64,000 nt of DNA from positions 1 through 64,000 of the forward strand of contig JAOVVO010000305.1 in the NCBI GenBank assembly GCA_028564675.1. Direction: 5' to 3'. This DNA comes from Onchocerca lupi. Taxonomy: Eukaryota > Nematoda > Chromadorea > Rhabditida > Onchocercidae. Below are positions 24,268-38,300 of the stretch, piece after piece. Each line of letters opens with the position of its first letter. Position 1 is the first letter of the stretch. The notes beneath the pieces were generated by a model that made no database searches, was not told the origin of the DNA, and was given only the letters and a program-made list of their open reading frames with translations. A program made the position numbers and the translations under genes.

Positions 24268-24346
24268 AACAAACACCGATCGACCAAAGTGACTATCGAA
24301 ATACCTGCCTGCCTTGATGGATGTTCAAATTTGAATCAATTTGACG
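24268..24346 (+). CDS. Candidate exon (26 codons plus one base), possible 5' exon of the SAM/PDZ-like gene
   Basis: Acceptor ATACAG precedes it and a strong donor GTAAGA follows. Only one of three frames is open: NKHRSTKVTIEIPACLDGCS then NLNQFD, ending in phase 1 with a leading G. It accepts the phase-0 exon at 23375-23443. No onward exon (phase 1 in, phase 0 out) was found before 35333, so at least one short exon would be missing if the link is real. Confidence 0.42.
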
Positions 24347-26853
24347 GTAAGAAGTCCTTGAGAAATGAAGAAATGGCTAAAAAGATGAAGGCGAAAAGAA
24401 GGACGACAATTTGTTGTTTTGTGATGATAATTTACACAGAAAAGTTATTCATACTCCTCCCTTATCACTCCTTTATCACTCCATTGTGTTCTGTTCATTC
24501 ATTTCATCTCAAATTCACGCCAGAATAAAGTATTGTTCTCTGAACTTAACAATAGGATTTCATGTTTTATGCTCATCATTGCTGATAGCTTCTTCTTTCA
24601 TCGTATTGTTCTACATTTCTTCGTTTATCATTGATTGATTATAATTGACGAAAAAAATTAATTTGACAGAGATTTCAAGACTCAGAAATATCATTATTTA
24701 TTTTCTGTTTGATTTGGTGGAAACTATTACAGTGATTTTTTCTTACAATTTTTTTTGCCGCAAATTTACTCAAAAAAAAAAAAAAAAAGAAAAAAAAAAT
24801 GAAAATTTTCAAGTCAGAAAAATAATTTCTGATCATAATCAATATATAAGTAGTTCTCTGCTAAAAAAAAAATTAAGCTATCATTTTGTTAATGCATATT
24901 GATTAGATAAAAAATGTCGAAGAAGAAATTCAATGTTTGACATTTATTTTAACCCAGCTGTTTTCGTCAAGCACAACATTTTACATCTTTTAAATTGCCT
25001 TGTTTACCTCAATTCTTAGTGTCGTAACGATCGGCTAAGGGGACTTATTAATCTTCGTCATTTTATTTATTCATATCTATACGACATACCTTTATATTTA
25101 TGAATTTTTATTGAATACTTTCAAATTTCCCACACATGAAGCTTTACTACTGCAAAAGGCTCTCAGATTACAGAGTTGATTAACGAATTAAAATTAATTG
25201 ATAAACTACTTCGACAAGATGAGATATAGAAATTTAATAAACAGATGCTTCTTTTGTTCTTCCACAGCGAAAATTAGGAGTAATTATGCGAAGCAATGAA
25301 CTATTGTTTAGAAATGGTTGAATGATTCGTAACAATGCTTTTTGGGTCATTGGTTGAACGATTTGATAGAATTTTCATTGACATGAAATACGAAGCATGA
25401 ATGCAGAAAAGATATCTTTTCAAAATAACTTCGAAATTCATGCTTTGCATTGCTCTCAATGTATATTTATCGGAAGAAGAAAATTTCAGGCCTTCAATCT
25501 GCTCTACTAAACTTTAAGTTATTTATTTAAACCATTCACTTCACATTGTTTTCAGAAACTTTTTACCACAGAGCTGCTTAAAAAATTTCAATTTTCCCAT
25601 CGATCTTTTATTGTCATCTATTTATTACACATTGTTAAATGATCAGTTAAGAAATAATTTTATTGTCTGAATTATAATGAAAAGTTAAGCAAATCTTACT
25701 AATTAATTGACTAAAAATTTCTTTAGGAGTTTTATCATTTTAAATTAGATATTTTTATCCACTTTCATTCTTTTTCAGTTATATTACCTCATTTGCAATT
25801 GAATCACTATGCATGCTTTTCTTCACTTCAAAAAAAATAGATAAATAAAACTTTTTCAGCCATATGTGATTTATGATGGAATTAATTCTCTGATATACGG
25901 CAATTACATCATCAGATCAAATCAATTATCGAATTCCACACATTGTTTGTTAATTAATCGAGAAATAATCAGTGTTATCATTTATTAAAAGCATTTTTCT
26001 AAACATCTTTCGGAAATTTGTGAAAAAACCAAACAAGTTTCCAGTGTAAAAATTCTTCTCATTTCGCGTTTCAATACCAGTAAGTTTCAGATGCTCCGCT
26101 TATGGTTTAACTTGCCTTGCAGCTTCTGAATTGCAGCTGCATATTTGTGATACGCTGCAATCATAACTGCCATCCAATGCAGCTGCGTAAACTTCGAAAT
26201 TTTCATTGTTCTCGCACCATTGTTAGTGCTTGTATTGATAACTTTTCATATAGTCTGCTGCTTCATCGACTACTTGCATAATATGATATCATATCATCTA
26301 CTGCATACCATTTATATTATTTGACTTGACATATACTTCATTCAATGCTAATATCTTCTAATTACTAATTACTAAATTCAACGATTTAGGTATGAAATTA
26401 GATCCTTAAGTTCAGTAATTTAATTTACAATGAGTGTACAATATAGTAATGTACCGATTATTTTATTGCTTTAAGCTTAGAAAAAGTAAGAAATTATTTC
26501 TGGAAATATTTCCAGAAAATTACTTATGTCAAACTAAACTTTAATTATCCAGTTTTATTTTGAAATAATGCAAAAAAATAGTTGGAATGATAACGGTTAA
26601 GTGAATTGAAATATTCTTGCTCATTTCTCTTCCAACTGATTGGAAATTTTCTAGAATTTAAATTATTTTAAGCGAATGACTTGGACTATTTTACGAGATA
26701 AACAGTCGTCTCGTAATATCTTGCAATATTATAACTGGAAAATCTTGTAACAAGTCTCGTAACGTCCTATAAAAAGTTTTGGAAAAATCTTGTGACAACA
26801 AAATCTTTCATTTCTGAGTATTTCATCTATTTAACTTAGAGTGTTTTTGAAAT
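24347..26853. other. AT-rich non-coding stretch, 24.3-26.9 kb
   Basis: No exon with acceptable splice sites was found. ORFs at 24289-24902 are phenylalanine-, isoleucine- and leucine-rich and overlap an A tract; they look like chance. A patch at 26,080-26,180 with several GCAGCT/GCTGC words is not open in any exon-like way. Confidence 0.45.
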
Positions 26854-26971
26854 ATGAATACAGTCTTATTCCATTCCTGCAATAAAAGTCGTCGTTTTTC
26901 TCTTATCAAGAAGAAGACATTAGTGCTAATTACTGTTTCTGCGCATTCTGAGTATAATCGCGTAATAACAG
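26854..26971 (+). CDS. Candidate alternative first exon (39 codons plus one base)
   Basis: An ATG at 26854, with an in-frame TGA six bases upstream, opens a frame MNTVLFHSCNKSRRFSLIKK running to VSAHSEYNRVIT and a strong donor GTAAGAAG. It ends in phase 1 with a leading G, the same phase and base as the candidate exon at 24268-24346. That makes the two interchangeable upstream of one shared exon, as expected for alternative promoters of a long gene. No acceptor in the right phase was found inside it, so a first exon fits best. The link to the SAM/PDZ-like gene is inference. Confidence 0.38.
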
Positions 26972-29900
26972 GTAAGAAGTCATTCCTCTTTCTTCCACCA
27001 ATTCGAAACTGTCATCGCTCATCCTAAAATATTTTATTTCTTTTACTCAGTCCCATTAATGAATCATTATTACTTTGACAGATTATTATAACCAATTGTT
27101 TTATGCAAAATGCAATGCATCTGTGAAATTATGGTTTCTGCTATTGCGGCAACTTCCATATTACTTATCTAAAGTTAATTCATAGAATAGTTTCTTGTTA
27201 TTTGTTTAAACAACGATTAAATTTTATGATTATTATTGCATTTCCTCAGAGTGTCAAGTAGATGAGACTTGACCGATTATACAAATAAAACTATTAATAC
27301 GTGCTTTGAGGCATTCATTGGAAGTTAAACAATTATATTTTCCCAAATTTTCACGATCAATAATATAAATTTTGGAAATATCAACTCATAGTTTCTCGCC
27401 ATGCACAAAATACGACATGTTTGTCCTGCTCGATATACTAGTGAAATACAGTACATGAAATGAAACGCAATATGACATTTGTGTAACAAATTAAAACTTA
27501 ATTTCATTTTAGCTCAAATCTGATATTTGCGAGCTATCACTTCATATTCTTTCACTTTTTAAGCACGATGATCGCAAAATATTAGCTATTTTACATTCTT
27601 TTAATTAATATTAGCGATTTCGCATTATTTTTATGAGTACTAGTGATTTTTATTCTTTTAAAGAATATTTAAAATTGTTAGAATGACAATTTTTTCGATT
27701 AAATTAACCATCAGCATGGAATTCAAATTCCTTCTTCACCTGAGTGATGTACTTTGGACAAACTGATCAATGCTATCATTGCTCAATAATTCCACAAATA
27801 AGGTTGATAGATGCTCTTTATGAACGTATCATTTTTATCAACATTTGTGTTAATCGAGCTGCTTATTTGATGACTATCTGTTCTGAAATAGCTTCAGTCT
27901 AGATGAGTTTGAGTGCAAATGCAAATATACGAGAAAGGATGAATAGTTGCAGGAGTTTCATCAATATTAGTATCTGTTTCTATTATAAAAATGGCATTTA
28001 CTCAAGATTTCTACAAAAAAAAAAAACCTTTTAAAGTTAATTTCACTTGCATAGCTTCGAATAATTGTTTCCAGATTAGAAGAATTTTTAAACTATCTAA
28101 ATTTGTGACGAATTTTCAAAGCTACTTAAATTTGGTAATATAATTTAAATTCTTGTGAATTGAAAAACATTCTTTTATCTCTAGATTGAGCTTTAGCTTT
28201 CCAGTTCTTATTTAGATGAATACTGATTAGCTGGTAGAGATAAATGAGAAATTCATAGAAATTTTAATCCATTTATTGAATATTAATTACTTTCAATATA
28301 ATTAGAAAAAAAATCATATTAATAGAATGAAGTTCGTTTATATTGTAAGAATAACATGAACAAATTATTTCCAATTTATTTATCTGTGACAATTTCTGTT
28401 TCAAAATTTTATTTGGAAAATTTTCGAAAGAAAGAGCAGGTAAAAATGATTTCAATCACAAATCACATCAAAATGATCTTATAATGACATCTTTTCCCTC
28501 TTTCCTCCTCCATCCGGATGTCACCTCTAACCATATATCTTCCCCTTTCCCATTTTTGATCAATTTTAGTCCATCATTTCAAGGACTTTGCCGAATGATC
28601 ATTTTAAAATGCTTTCTTAATTTCAAGCAAATTTTGGCATTTTCGGTGATTTTTCATCAAGATACTCTGATTTCAATCCATCAAGTACTGTTAGATTCTA
28701 AAATTTTTTTCTTTTTTCCTATCATTAATAATTTTTCTGCATAGTAAATGTCTTCATGAACGGAAGTTTTCGTTTTTATAGTTACGCGTCACATAAAATA
28801 TTAAGTACTTTTCGTAGGTTTTCTTTTCAATTTAAAAAAATTTAATTTTTTTTTAAAAATAAAATCTGCTAGTATTCATATTTCAACGCCACCACTTTTC
28901 AGAAAATTTCCAACAAATTTTATCTGAGGAAATCACTCAACAAATTTCTGTTCAAATATGATAATATTAATGTTTGAAAAGAATATGTTTCACTACCATA
29001 TCAGTAATTCGCCTAACATTTATCAGTCATTAACTTTGTTACAATTATTGCTACAATTGCAATTTAATATAATTTGTTCGCCTAATTTTATAGTGAAACA
29101 TTTTTTATGAAATTGTCTGTGAAGTGTCCATCTTAAAAAGAAAGCTCAAGATTGGTATCAAATGTTGTCAGATTGTAGCTGGATTGTGAACATGTCTCAA
29201 TGAGAAGTTTGATGAATTTTACCACCAAATTACTTCTTTCATGAAGACAGTAAAGATCTCTTCCAAAAGTAATCTCTCAGATATTTCCAAGAATGTCCAG
29301 TAATGCTGTAAGCAATACTTGAACAATGAGTCAATTTTTTGCAAGAATTTCGCATAAACGATCTTATTAATGAGATTAAAACACCGAAGCCCGAGAAAGT
29401 TCATACCAACCGTTTTCTTCCGGGAAATTCGGGATTGTAGAATTGCATTTTCTCTTGATTCAATTCCATTTTAAGTTTCTTCTTGTTCTCAATAATTGTG
29501 TGTCAGACTGATGAATCATTATGGGAATATTTGAAAATGAAATTTCGTTTTTTCATGTCTTTGTTCTTGATGTATCATTGATTAGAACTGCTGCAAATTA
29601 ATTATCTTTAATCAATAATTCGTTTCATCAATCAGCATCAACTACTGAATGATCTGTTCGAAATTGTTCAAAAATCATTTCATAAGTGAATAAAAGCGTA
29701 GGAAAAATTAGTGTTTTCTATGATAAAAATTATCGTTAAAAATCAACAAAAAAGCAATTTTATAGATAAATGAGCATATTTAGAAACCAGCAGTTCAGGT
29801 GGGAAATGACATGTTCTGCAACTGCAATAACATTTTCTAAATTGGTTGTCATAACTCTTTCAGTCGCTTAAATTTTTTTATTTTTTCTTCCTGTATTGCT

Positions 29901-32900
29901 TTCTCTCTCATCCTCTCAGAATATTTTAAATATATTATCTATCATAAAAGGCTTCTCGAATTTTAGAACTCAGAACAAAATGTTTCACTGATTATTTATT
30001 AAAATTTAATTAATTAACCTAATCTCTCAATATCTTCCGTTGAAAGACAGTCAGTTGACACTTCTTCAATTTCACAATCAGTCGTTCAATTCATTCCGTC
30101 CGTAGTTTATTCACAAATGAATGGAATTGCTACATCATTTCAATATGATCCAATTTCAGTTTTATTTCATAGTTCCTTCTGCTTTCGTCATTTTGTTGAA
30201 GAGTATAGTGCAATTTCTGGCTTCTCTAAAATCTTCTGACTTGCCTTGTTTCAAATTTTTACTTGATGCTTTAAGAGCAATTTGCAATATTACAAGTAAT
30301 TACAATTTTCGAATCGGTGAATTTTAAAGCTTTTTATGGACTCGAACATCAATCATTAAAATTAATGGCTATTTTTTCCATTTTTTTCGGTTTAATTTCC
30401 AAAATTGAAGACTTAATCATATTGAGGTCAACAATCATTTTACATTATTAGTAGACTTTTGGGCTTTTAGTGAAAAGTAAATCAAGTTGGGAACTTTTAT
30501 AGTATTCAAATTACGGTCCATTGAATAAATTTTATTTCCCACGCTGTGTGGAAAAGGAACAGAAGAGCAAATCAATGAACCGAATGTCATTTTTCAAAAT
30601 TTCCGATAATTTCGGCACTTTTGTTGAAAATTGTTCGATTTAAAATTATGAAATTGGAATGACCCTTATTGAATCATTATTGTTACAAGATTAATCTGAC
30701 ATGCTGTTTATTTGACTTTTTTTTTTGAAGATTTTGAAGAAATTATAAACTTATAAATCGGAAAAATTAGAAATAAAAATAAATTTTAAATCCGATCTTT
30801 GATTTAGATGTTAAATAAAACTTTCCGTGAATATGAACTCAAAAAAATTCAGGTTCATTCTTGTCGAAAATTCAACAAGCTTTTGAAATTTCATTTATGT
30901 TATCAAAAAATTGTCAGTTCAGCTGCACTGTCTCATTTACTTCTTTCGTTACTGGAGCATGACAAATTTTTGCGATCTGCTGATACTACTCATGAAGTTG
31001 AACTGATTAAGCGTTCACAAATATTTTAAAGACTTATTCAGTCGCTGCGAATTTCGTCCTAAATGAACAGAGAAGAAATCTGAATAGAAATGCGAAATTA
31101 ATTTATTAAGAAATTTGTATTCGTATAAGAAAATGAATACATACTCTTCTTATGATTACATTTAATTGTTAATTTCTGAGAAATTTTTTGCAAAATCTTG
31201 CCCTCATTCTGCGAGGATATTATTCCATCTGGAAGCGAAAAATTAACGCCATTTGAGTAAAGAATTTTTCAGAAATTTCGAGATACTTTTGAAGTTTGTT
31301 TTTGTTTGGAATGAATTTGAGAAATAGTTTCTGTTAATCATTCACAGCATCTTTTTTGCTGAATTTTTGATATTTGTCTGAAATTCAAACACCTGCGCAA
31401 TGGCAGGCCTAATGGCACCGCCGCTATTTCCTACCTTACAATGCCTATTTTTCGAGAGCAATTTGTCCTAAATTCAAGACATTGTGAAAAAGATAAAAGA
31501 AAATGAATTATCCTTCGCTCGTGATAATCTTTCCTCTAATTCAGATTATTTATTTATTTTTTTCTCCTGAGTTTCATGCTAAGATCATTTGATAAATTAG
31601 AAAAAGAGTTTGATGAGTCATTGTTTTTGTAAATTTTTTTCAAATGTAAGGAAGGAAACATAAGGAAGTGACACTTCCTGTCTTATTTTAAATTTGCTTA
31701 ATTTACGGTGCGAATAGTGAAACAAATTACAATGCTTTATTATGCAGCAGAGATGGTCTTATGAAACCATTTGAAATTTACTAACATCATGTCAGTTTGA
31801 ATTTAATTTTTATTTAAATTAAACTTTTGGCTTAAATTTAACAATAAATATCTGAAGCTAATGAAATGAATAGAATTAAGTGAATAGAAGTAATGAACAG
31901 AATTAATTCATTGATTTACATGGTACTCTTTTTATTTTTCTTACTGCAAAAAAATCAAAATGTTCCATCTTATTTAAGTTTTAATTATTTAATGATATAG
32001 CTAATGGTAGAGAATCTCCTTCTGAATGTCCATTTTTGACAAAATTTTTAGTTCATAAAAATGAAAGTAAATCATTAGAATGCTACAATTTGTTATTTTA
32101 TTATCGCGATTTTCCTTCATTTTTTTCTTTTTCGATTCTTTCTATCTCATTTTTCAATCGTCATTCAATCATTCAATTAACTTGAATTTTAGCTACCGAA
32201 TTCCATAAAAGAGAACCAAAGTATGCATTGAAAATTTTGTTCATATTGCTGAGAAATGTTTTGTTCTCATAAAATTTCTCCCAAATATTCTCTTCCATTT
32301 ATGTACTCATTTATTGTCAAAAATTTTTCAATTTGAAGTGTTCGATTATTTTTGCTACTGTCAATTAACTTTTCGATAAAATTTCGAAAATGATGAAATT
32401 TTTTTTCCATTTGGGCAAATAAATCATTTCTTTAAAAAAATCACTTTACCCTCCAAAGCAGGCATTTTATGCAAAATCTTGATACTTTCCTTTTCCTTTC
32501 AGTTTATTTTTAAATGAATGATGGAAAGAGAGATAACGTTCATCAAAAAATTTAAAACATTACATAAGAATCATTTCGTCTTCTAACTTCTCTCATCGCT
32601 TTTTTTTTTTTTTTGTCTTTTTGCTTTGTTTTTTTTTTCTGCTGTGAAAATTGAAAATTTGTTTTCAAAATTCGATTATTCATTCGTTTTCACGATTTGA
32701 AGTAGATTTAAATGAATTATTCTCGTGAATATTTTAAATAGCAAGAATTTCAAACTTCATGACTAAATATGTTTTATAAACAAATTCTAAGCCTCGTGGA
32801 AATTCGCAACTTTTCCTTACTAACTGATAGATGTACAAAATAATCTCAGGAAAGCCATTTACATAAGTTCAAACCGAAGCATAGCCAAAACTGATTTTCC

Positions 32901-35332
32901 ATTACTGAAGTTTTTTCCTTAAGTTTTATTCAAATTCAAGTTTTCACAACTATCAGTCATCAAAATCATCCCATAACAAATTGTGAACCGACGAAAATCC
33001 TGAAATCAAAGCGAAAATTCGAATAATAAATTTGTAATTTGCTAATCTTTGTATAAAAATGTTGTTAGAAAAGTTTCTTCTAATTCAGTGCTTAGAAATA
33101 ACTGCAACGTGAAAATGAATTGCGAGAATCGAAGAATCTATCACAAAACTTGGAAATTTTTTTAGGGAAGTTTTTAATAATTTCGGCAAAAACATAAGAC
33201 AACTTTTTTTTTCAAAGACTTTTTCCTATTCGTCAGTCCTTTTTTCTATGTCGCTTCGTAATTTGATGACAAATTTTGCCGTTGATACGGTGAATGTGTT
33301 GATGATTTTAAACTTTTGAACATTTTATTCCAAATTGCAAAAATCGGCACAAAAGGAAAGATAGGAAGGAAGAGCGACTTAAAATAAAAATTTTACAAAT
33401 TTCAACTGTGATGATTATGCGAAAGCTAAATTAATTAACCTTAGCTGGTGCATTAACGAACTGTTTCAGACTAATAAAATTTCCCCATTATGACAGTTAT
33501 TCTCCTTTATTTGTCAACATACGTTCTTCTTGTTAAGGATGTTGACTAATCGGAAAGCTTATATTTTCAAAAATATTATAAGAAATTCGTAACTTCAGAT
33601 CAACAAACTTTTCAGATCAATTATTGCAAATTAAAAGATTTAAGATGTTCCATTAAAAAAAAAATCCGGTTTTCAAGCACTTGAATTGATCTGCAAGAAC
33701 TGATTTGACTTTTTGATTCAGTTCGAAAAAATCGAAATAACTCCACGATTTCTTTTAAAGTTTGAAAGAAAAGAATGATTTTTCGATAAATTTTTGCTTC
33801 TTTTACGCTTTTCCCGTTATTATTTTTCAGTACTTTGAAAAAATTATTGTCTTTGCCTAAAAATTATGGGATTTCCTCTTAGTGTAAAGAAAAACCATTA
33901 AAAATGAATAAAATTAAATTTTTTCGTAGTTCTATTTACTTTAAGAGTATTACGTTACCCTGAACAGACAAATCTTTCCGTCTTTCCTTTTTATTTCTTT
34001 TTTTAAACATTGAAATTAAAATATGATTAAAATTTATTTATTGGAATAATTTTTTTGTGAAAAAATTGATAGACTCAGCCCACGGAAGTTTTGTTTAATT
34101 TCTAAAGAGTAAAATAGTGGCTCGATCTCTTTTTTGTCTTATATCGAAAAAAATTTTTTTCCCGTTGAAGTGTAGCTTTAACTTTCTTTTCCAAACTTCC
34201 AACATTCAAAAAACTGATGTTGTGATATTAATAATTATTTCTATCTTTCAATAAATTTTCCAAAAAAAAAATGGCACCATCTGACGAGCGCTATTAATAT
34301 CAGGAATTTCCCATAGAAACAATGTTTCAATGCATGAATAGGTCGTAGTTTTCGGAAGATTTCCTTTTGAATTGGTCCATCAGCTGAGAAGATTAACAGA
34401 GTTATAATGGAAGTTCTGTACATACTTTTTCTTACGGTACAATGATTTGGAATTACAACGGTCAAAATTTATTGGCTATTGTTCAGGATGACCTCTTTTC
34501 ACTGCTCGAACAGGACAATTGGCTGCGACATCTCCAAATTTCCTAATTTTTGTCATGCTTCTCACAAATGTATTCTGCTTTCTCAACAATTCGTTTTTTT
34601 TATCTACAAAAAAAAACAATGTTCCTTACAACTTTTTTAAAATTTCATCATCTATTTCCGGTCTGCTTTATTTAAAGTATTTTAAAAGAGAAGAGGAAAA
34701 AGCCATTAATTTATATCTCATTTAAAGCTTATTTAAATTAAAAAGTCTATTGCTCTCCTCTTTACTACATTGTTTTAGCATAAAAAAACAAAATAATCAA
34801 TCTTTCTGCTCTACCATTAGATGGAAAAAGTTAAAACTTAGTGCAACGCTAATTTAAAACTGACTTTTTCTTTTTAATCCTCTTCCTCAAAATTTCTATT
34901 TTTGTTTTTTAAATTTCTTCCCAAATACTCATCTTTAAAAAACGAAATTTTGGAAGTGCAAAAAATGGATAATTTTTATTTTTCTGTTTTATAATTAAAT
35001 ACAACAGAATAGTTGAGATTTGTTTAATAAATAATTGAGTATTGTTTTACTTCAAAAGGAAAGCAGTATTCAAAAACACAATTTTGACTTGAAAATATTA
35101 AAACTTTTCTCAGGAGTGATTTTAAAAATTATCGTCTAAAAGCTGAAGTTGTTAATCATCTCACTATACTCATTCAAGAATATTGCACGATAATTTTTTC
35201 TGCTTCTCTCCAATTTCTTTTCTGTCATATTCTCAGATCTTGGTTAGATTCTGAAAACAAAAGTGTTCTTAATTTCTCGTCATTTTGATTAGTGGAACTT
35301 GCATGAATTTTTAATTATTTTATAAATTTCAG
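26972..35332. other. Long AT-rich stretch, 27.0-35.3 kb
   Basis: About 8.4 kb without a supportable gene, probably intron or upstream region of the SAM/PDZ-like gene. A short GC-richer patch at 31,390-31,450 could encode MAPPLFPTLQC but lacks a usable donor. A patch at 27,395-27,470 is open in two plus frames but does not fit the needed phases. The rest is homopolymer-rich filler. Confidence 0.45.
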
Positions 35333-38300
35333 CCATTAAGTGATTCGGAATTTATCAGTTATAGCAGTATTCAGCGAAAGCCGGTGCTGAGAATTTTTGA
35401 AACTGACGATTTACCACTGCATCGTGGTGATTTCACATCACAGCACGCAATTATGGTACGATCTCGACAGTTATCCGAGGTGTGTTCTTCATAATTTTAT
35501 TGAAATAATGAACTGTTAAAAGACTGAAATGAAACATTTCAGTGAAAATTATAGCAGAAATAATTGAATAAAGAATGATATATTGAGATCTCAGAAGGCA
35601 TGAGTAATGAAAGGAATTTATTAGCGAACCAATACATAAACTCAAATATTATATGTTAAATGTACAAGTTTGGCAATTGCTGCTGGATTATTGTGATAAA
35701 GGATATTTCTCATAGCAACTTCATGTTCCAATGTATTTCACTTTCTTCTCTCTCAATTATTTTTTAAAGATTTAGAACTTCAAATTTGAAAAAAAAATTT
35801 TTTTTTCAGTTTTCTTCTCAATATAGTTGATATATCCAGGAAAAAAATCTTTCTTATTGCCATGAAATTCAATTTTTAAAGAACAAAAAGCATTGCATAA
35901 TTAATTAAATAATTAATTATGCAATGCTTTCTGTTTTTTGAAAATTTTTTATTGTTTATTATATTTTTCTTATTATTATATTGCTTTTTGTTTCTTAAAA
36001 ATTTTTTTCTATTTTATTTTATTTTAAAATTAAGATTTACTGCTAGTTTCTACAATAGATGCCAATTTCAAATTTCTTGTTTTATCATTCTCCTTTTTTC
36101 GATTTAAAGATATTTTTGTATGAGAAAAAGAAACGACTTGAAAATTACTATGAATGTGAGAACATTGTCATATCCACTGAAGCACAACGATATGTTCGCA
36201 CTTATCCTTTCGTCTTTCTAAGAAGAGAGGTGTGAATTGCAATTGACCTTGTACCTTGTACCTGAGTACATCACTGGGAAAGTCCCCTCATCTCCCCTAA
36301 TGAGATTTAAAATTCTTTTTCATTCACCACTCCTTTGATGATGAAAGAAGGTTATATTCATAATTATTCCTTTTGCACTCCTTCTTCACTCTCCCAAAAA
36401 GTACTCCTTCACCTCCACTTATGACTTAATAATCAATGGAAGACGATGGTTTCGTTCTAAGTGGAATTAAGATACTAAATTTACATTAATTCAAGAGGCG
36501 AACACATATGGGTTAAATTATTTTGAGGGACAGTCATTAAATCATATTATAATGGCCTGTTCGGAATTTTATAATTTGAAATTAGGCGACGTAATAAATC
36601 AATTTATATAAATAAAATTGTAAATGTTCGTTGTTCATTTCCACACAACGTTTCAAGTTCTTCACCGACTGATTTGAAAATTTGATTTGAAATTGATTTG
36701 AAAATTTGATGCAACGTTGCATTCAAATAGGCGCGTATTTAAGAAAAAATACTTCTAGAGATTTAAGATTTTGAACAAACGAACATTCACATATTTATTT
36801 ATATACTGTATGTGACCAGTACAGCTATTACAATTAATGCAACGATTATGGAAATTTCGAGAACAAGAGGTAGATTTCTTAGTAATTTTTTAGTCTCGAA
36901 GCTTTTGAATTCATAGAAATATAAAGTAAGAACTGACGATTTTGTCATAGATATAATAATCATGAATGAATCTCATAAAATTCGTAAATTTGTAATAATT
37001 ATTAAATACAAATTATGGACAGCAATTCTTTGATAGTAAAGCGAAAGTATCTGTGTTTAGTACCTGTGTTACCTGTGTTTCTATGAGGAGAAAACGGCAC
37101 TGCTTTCAAAAGGTATTTCCACTTGTTCACAATTTTTCTAGTCTTAGTCTGCGTAATGGAAATGGTAAGTTAAAACTAAATCTAGCTCAGCTTAATGAAA
37201 TCGAATTTCGATGTCTGCTAAAATGACGTTGATAATTAGTTTAAAATTTATTTTAGCAGATTTGCTATACTGTTTATCTTTTTAATTCTACTGGAGACAC
37301 ATTCATTCAATCTAGTAATTACTGTCAATTGATATTTAATGCTGTTTCCAAATCATTAAATATTGCAATAAAATAAATTAAATTTGTTTTATGTTTGCAT
37401 TAATTTTTTTTCCCGAAGTTCTTTCTGCATTGCTTTTTATGTTCAATATGGATGTTGTAGAAGCATCCTCAACTCTCAGTTCGATAAAATTCAGCTATCT
37501 TTATTTTTTGATTATAAAATTATTAATGTCATCGCAATAATTGTCTGGGATCTATAAATAATCTATCATAATTTAATCAAGAATGATAATTCTGTGATTC
37601 GCATACTTTCGGTGCATCTGAATCGAAAACATAGCCATCAGTGCAAGAAAAGAATAGTGTTGATAGAAATTTCCAATTTATTATTTATTTCTGCGTAAAA
37701 CTCATCGATTATTCTATTTAGAAATGGGAAAGAAACAATCTTCATCGATCTTCAATTGTATTGATCCTTAATCTATATCGATCTAGATCTTTAATTTGAA
37801 GCGTTTAGAAACTTTATTCTAACTGTCCGTCTATTGGTAACTTTATTCCAATAACAGGCGAACAGTTAGAGTAAAGTTTTGATTGATTGGTGTTATAAGG
37901 CGATTATCAGAAAACGTTATCAGTCGAATTGATTGCTAGCCTGTTGGTATTCTTCACTGTTCTTAATGGAAAGATTTGATAAGGATTTGATAATTGTTGT
38001 CGTTTTGGAAAGGATTTGCTGAGTGTCGATTATAGCATTGCCTCCCAACGAATCGAAGAATGCCTTGTCTTTTATAACAGAAATTGCTTTGCAACATTAC
38101 AAACTTAGCGCATATCCTTTGTTATCAGACCGGAAATACTTACATGTGAATTGATTTCCAATATTTAACCACTGAAGATAAACTTGGTGATCGGAAACAA
38201 AGATAAGATTCAGATAAATGATTCATTAAATTAGATATCGTAATGAATGTTACGATTTATTCATTTAAATGATGAATCATTTGACTGAGAATATTCAAGA

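Noticed and set aside
24289..24902. Three plus-strand ORFs of 75-85 aa
   Set aside because: Only the short stretch 24268-24346 is exon-like. The rest is A/T-driven, including a lysine run over an A tract.
31390..31450. Short GC-richer patch that could encode MAPPLFPTLQC after an acceptor with the phase needed for the missing scaffold exon
   Set aside because: No donor gives the required phase 0 exit to the exon at 35333, and the frame meets a stop soon after.
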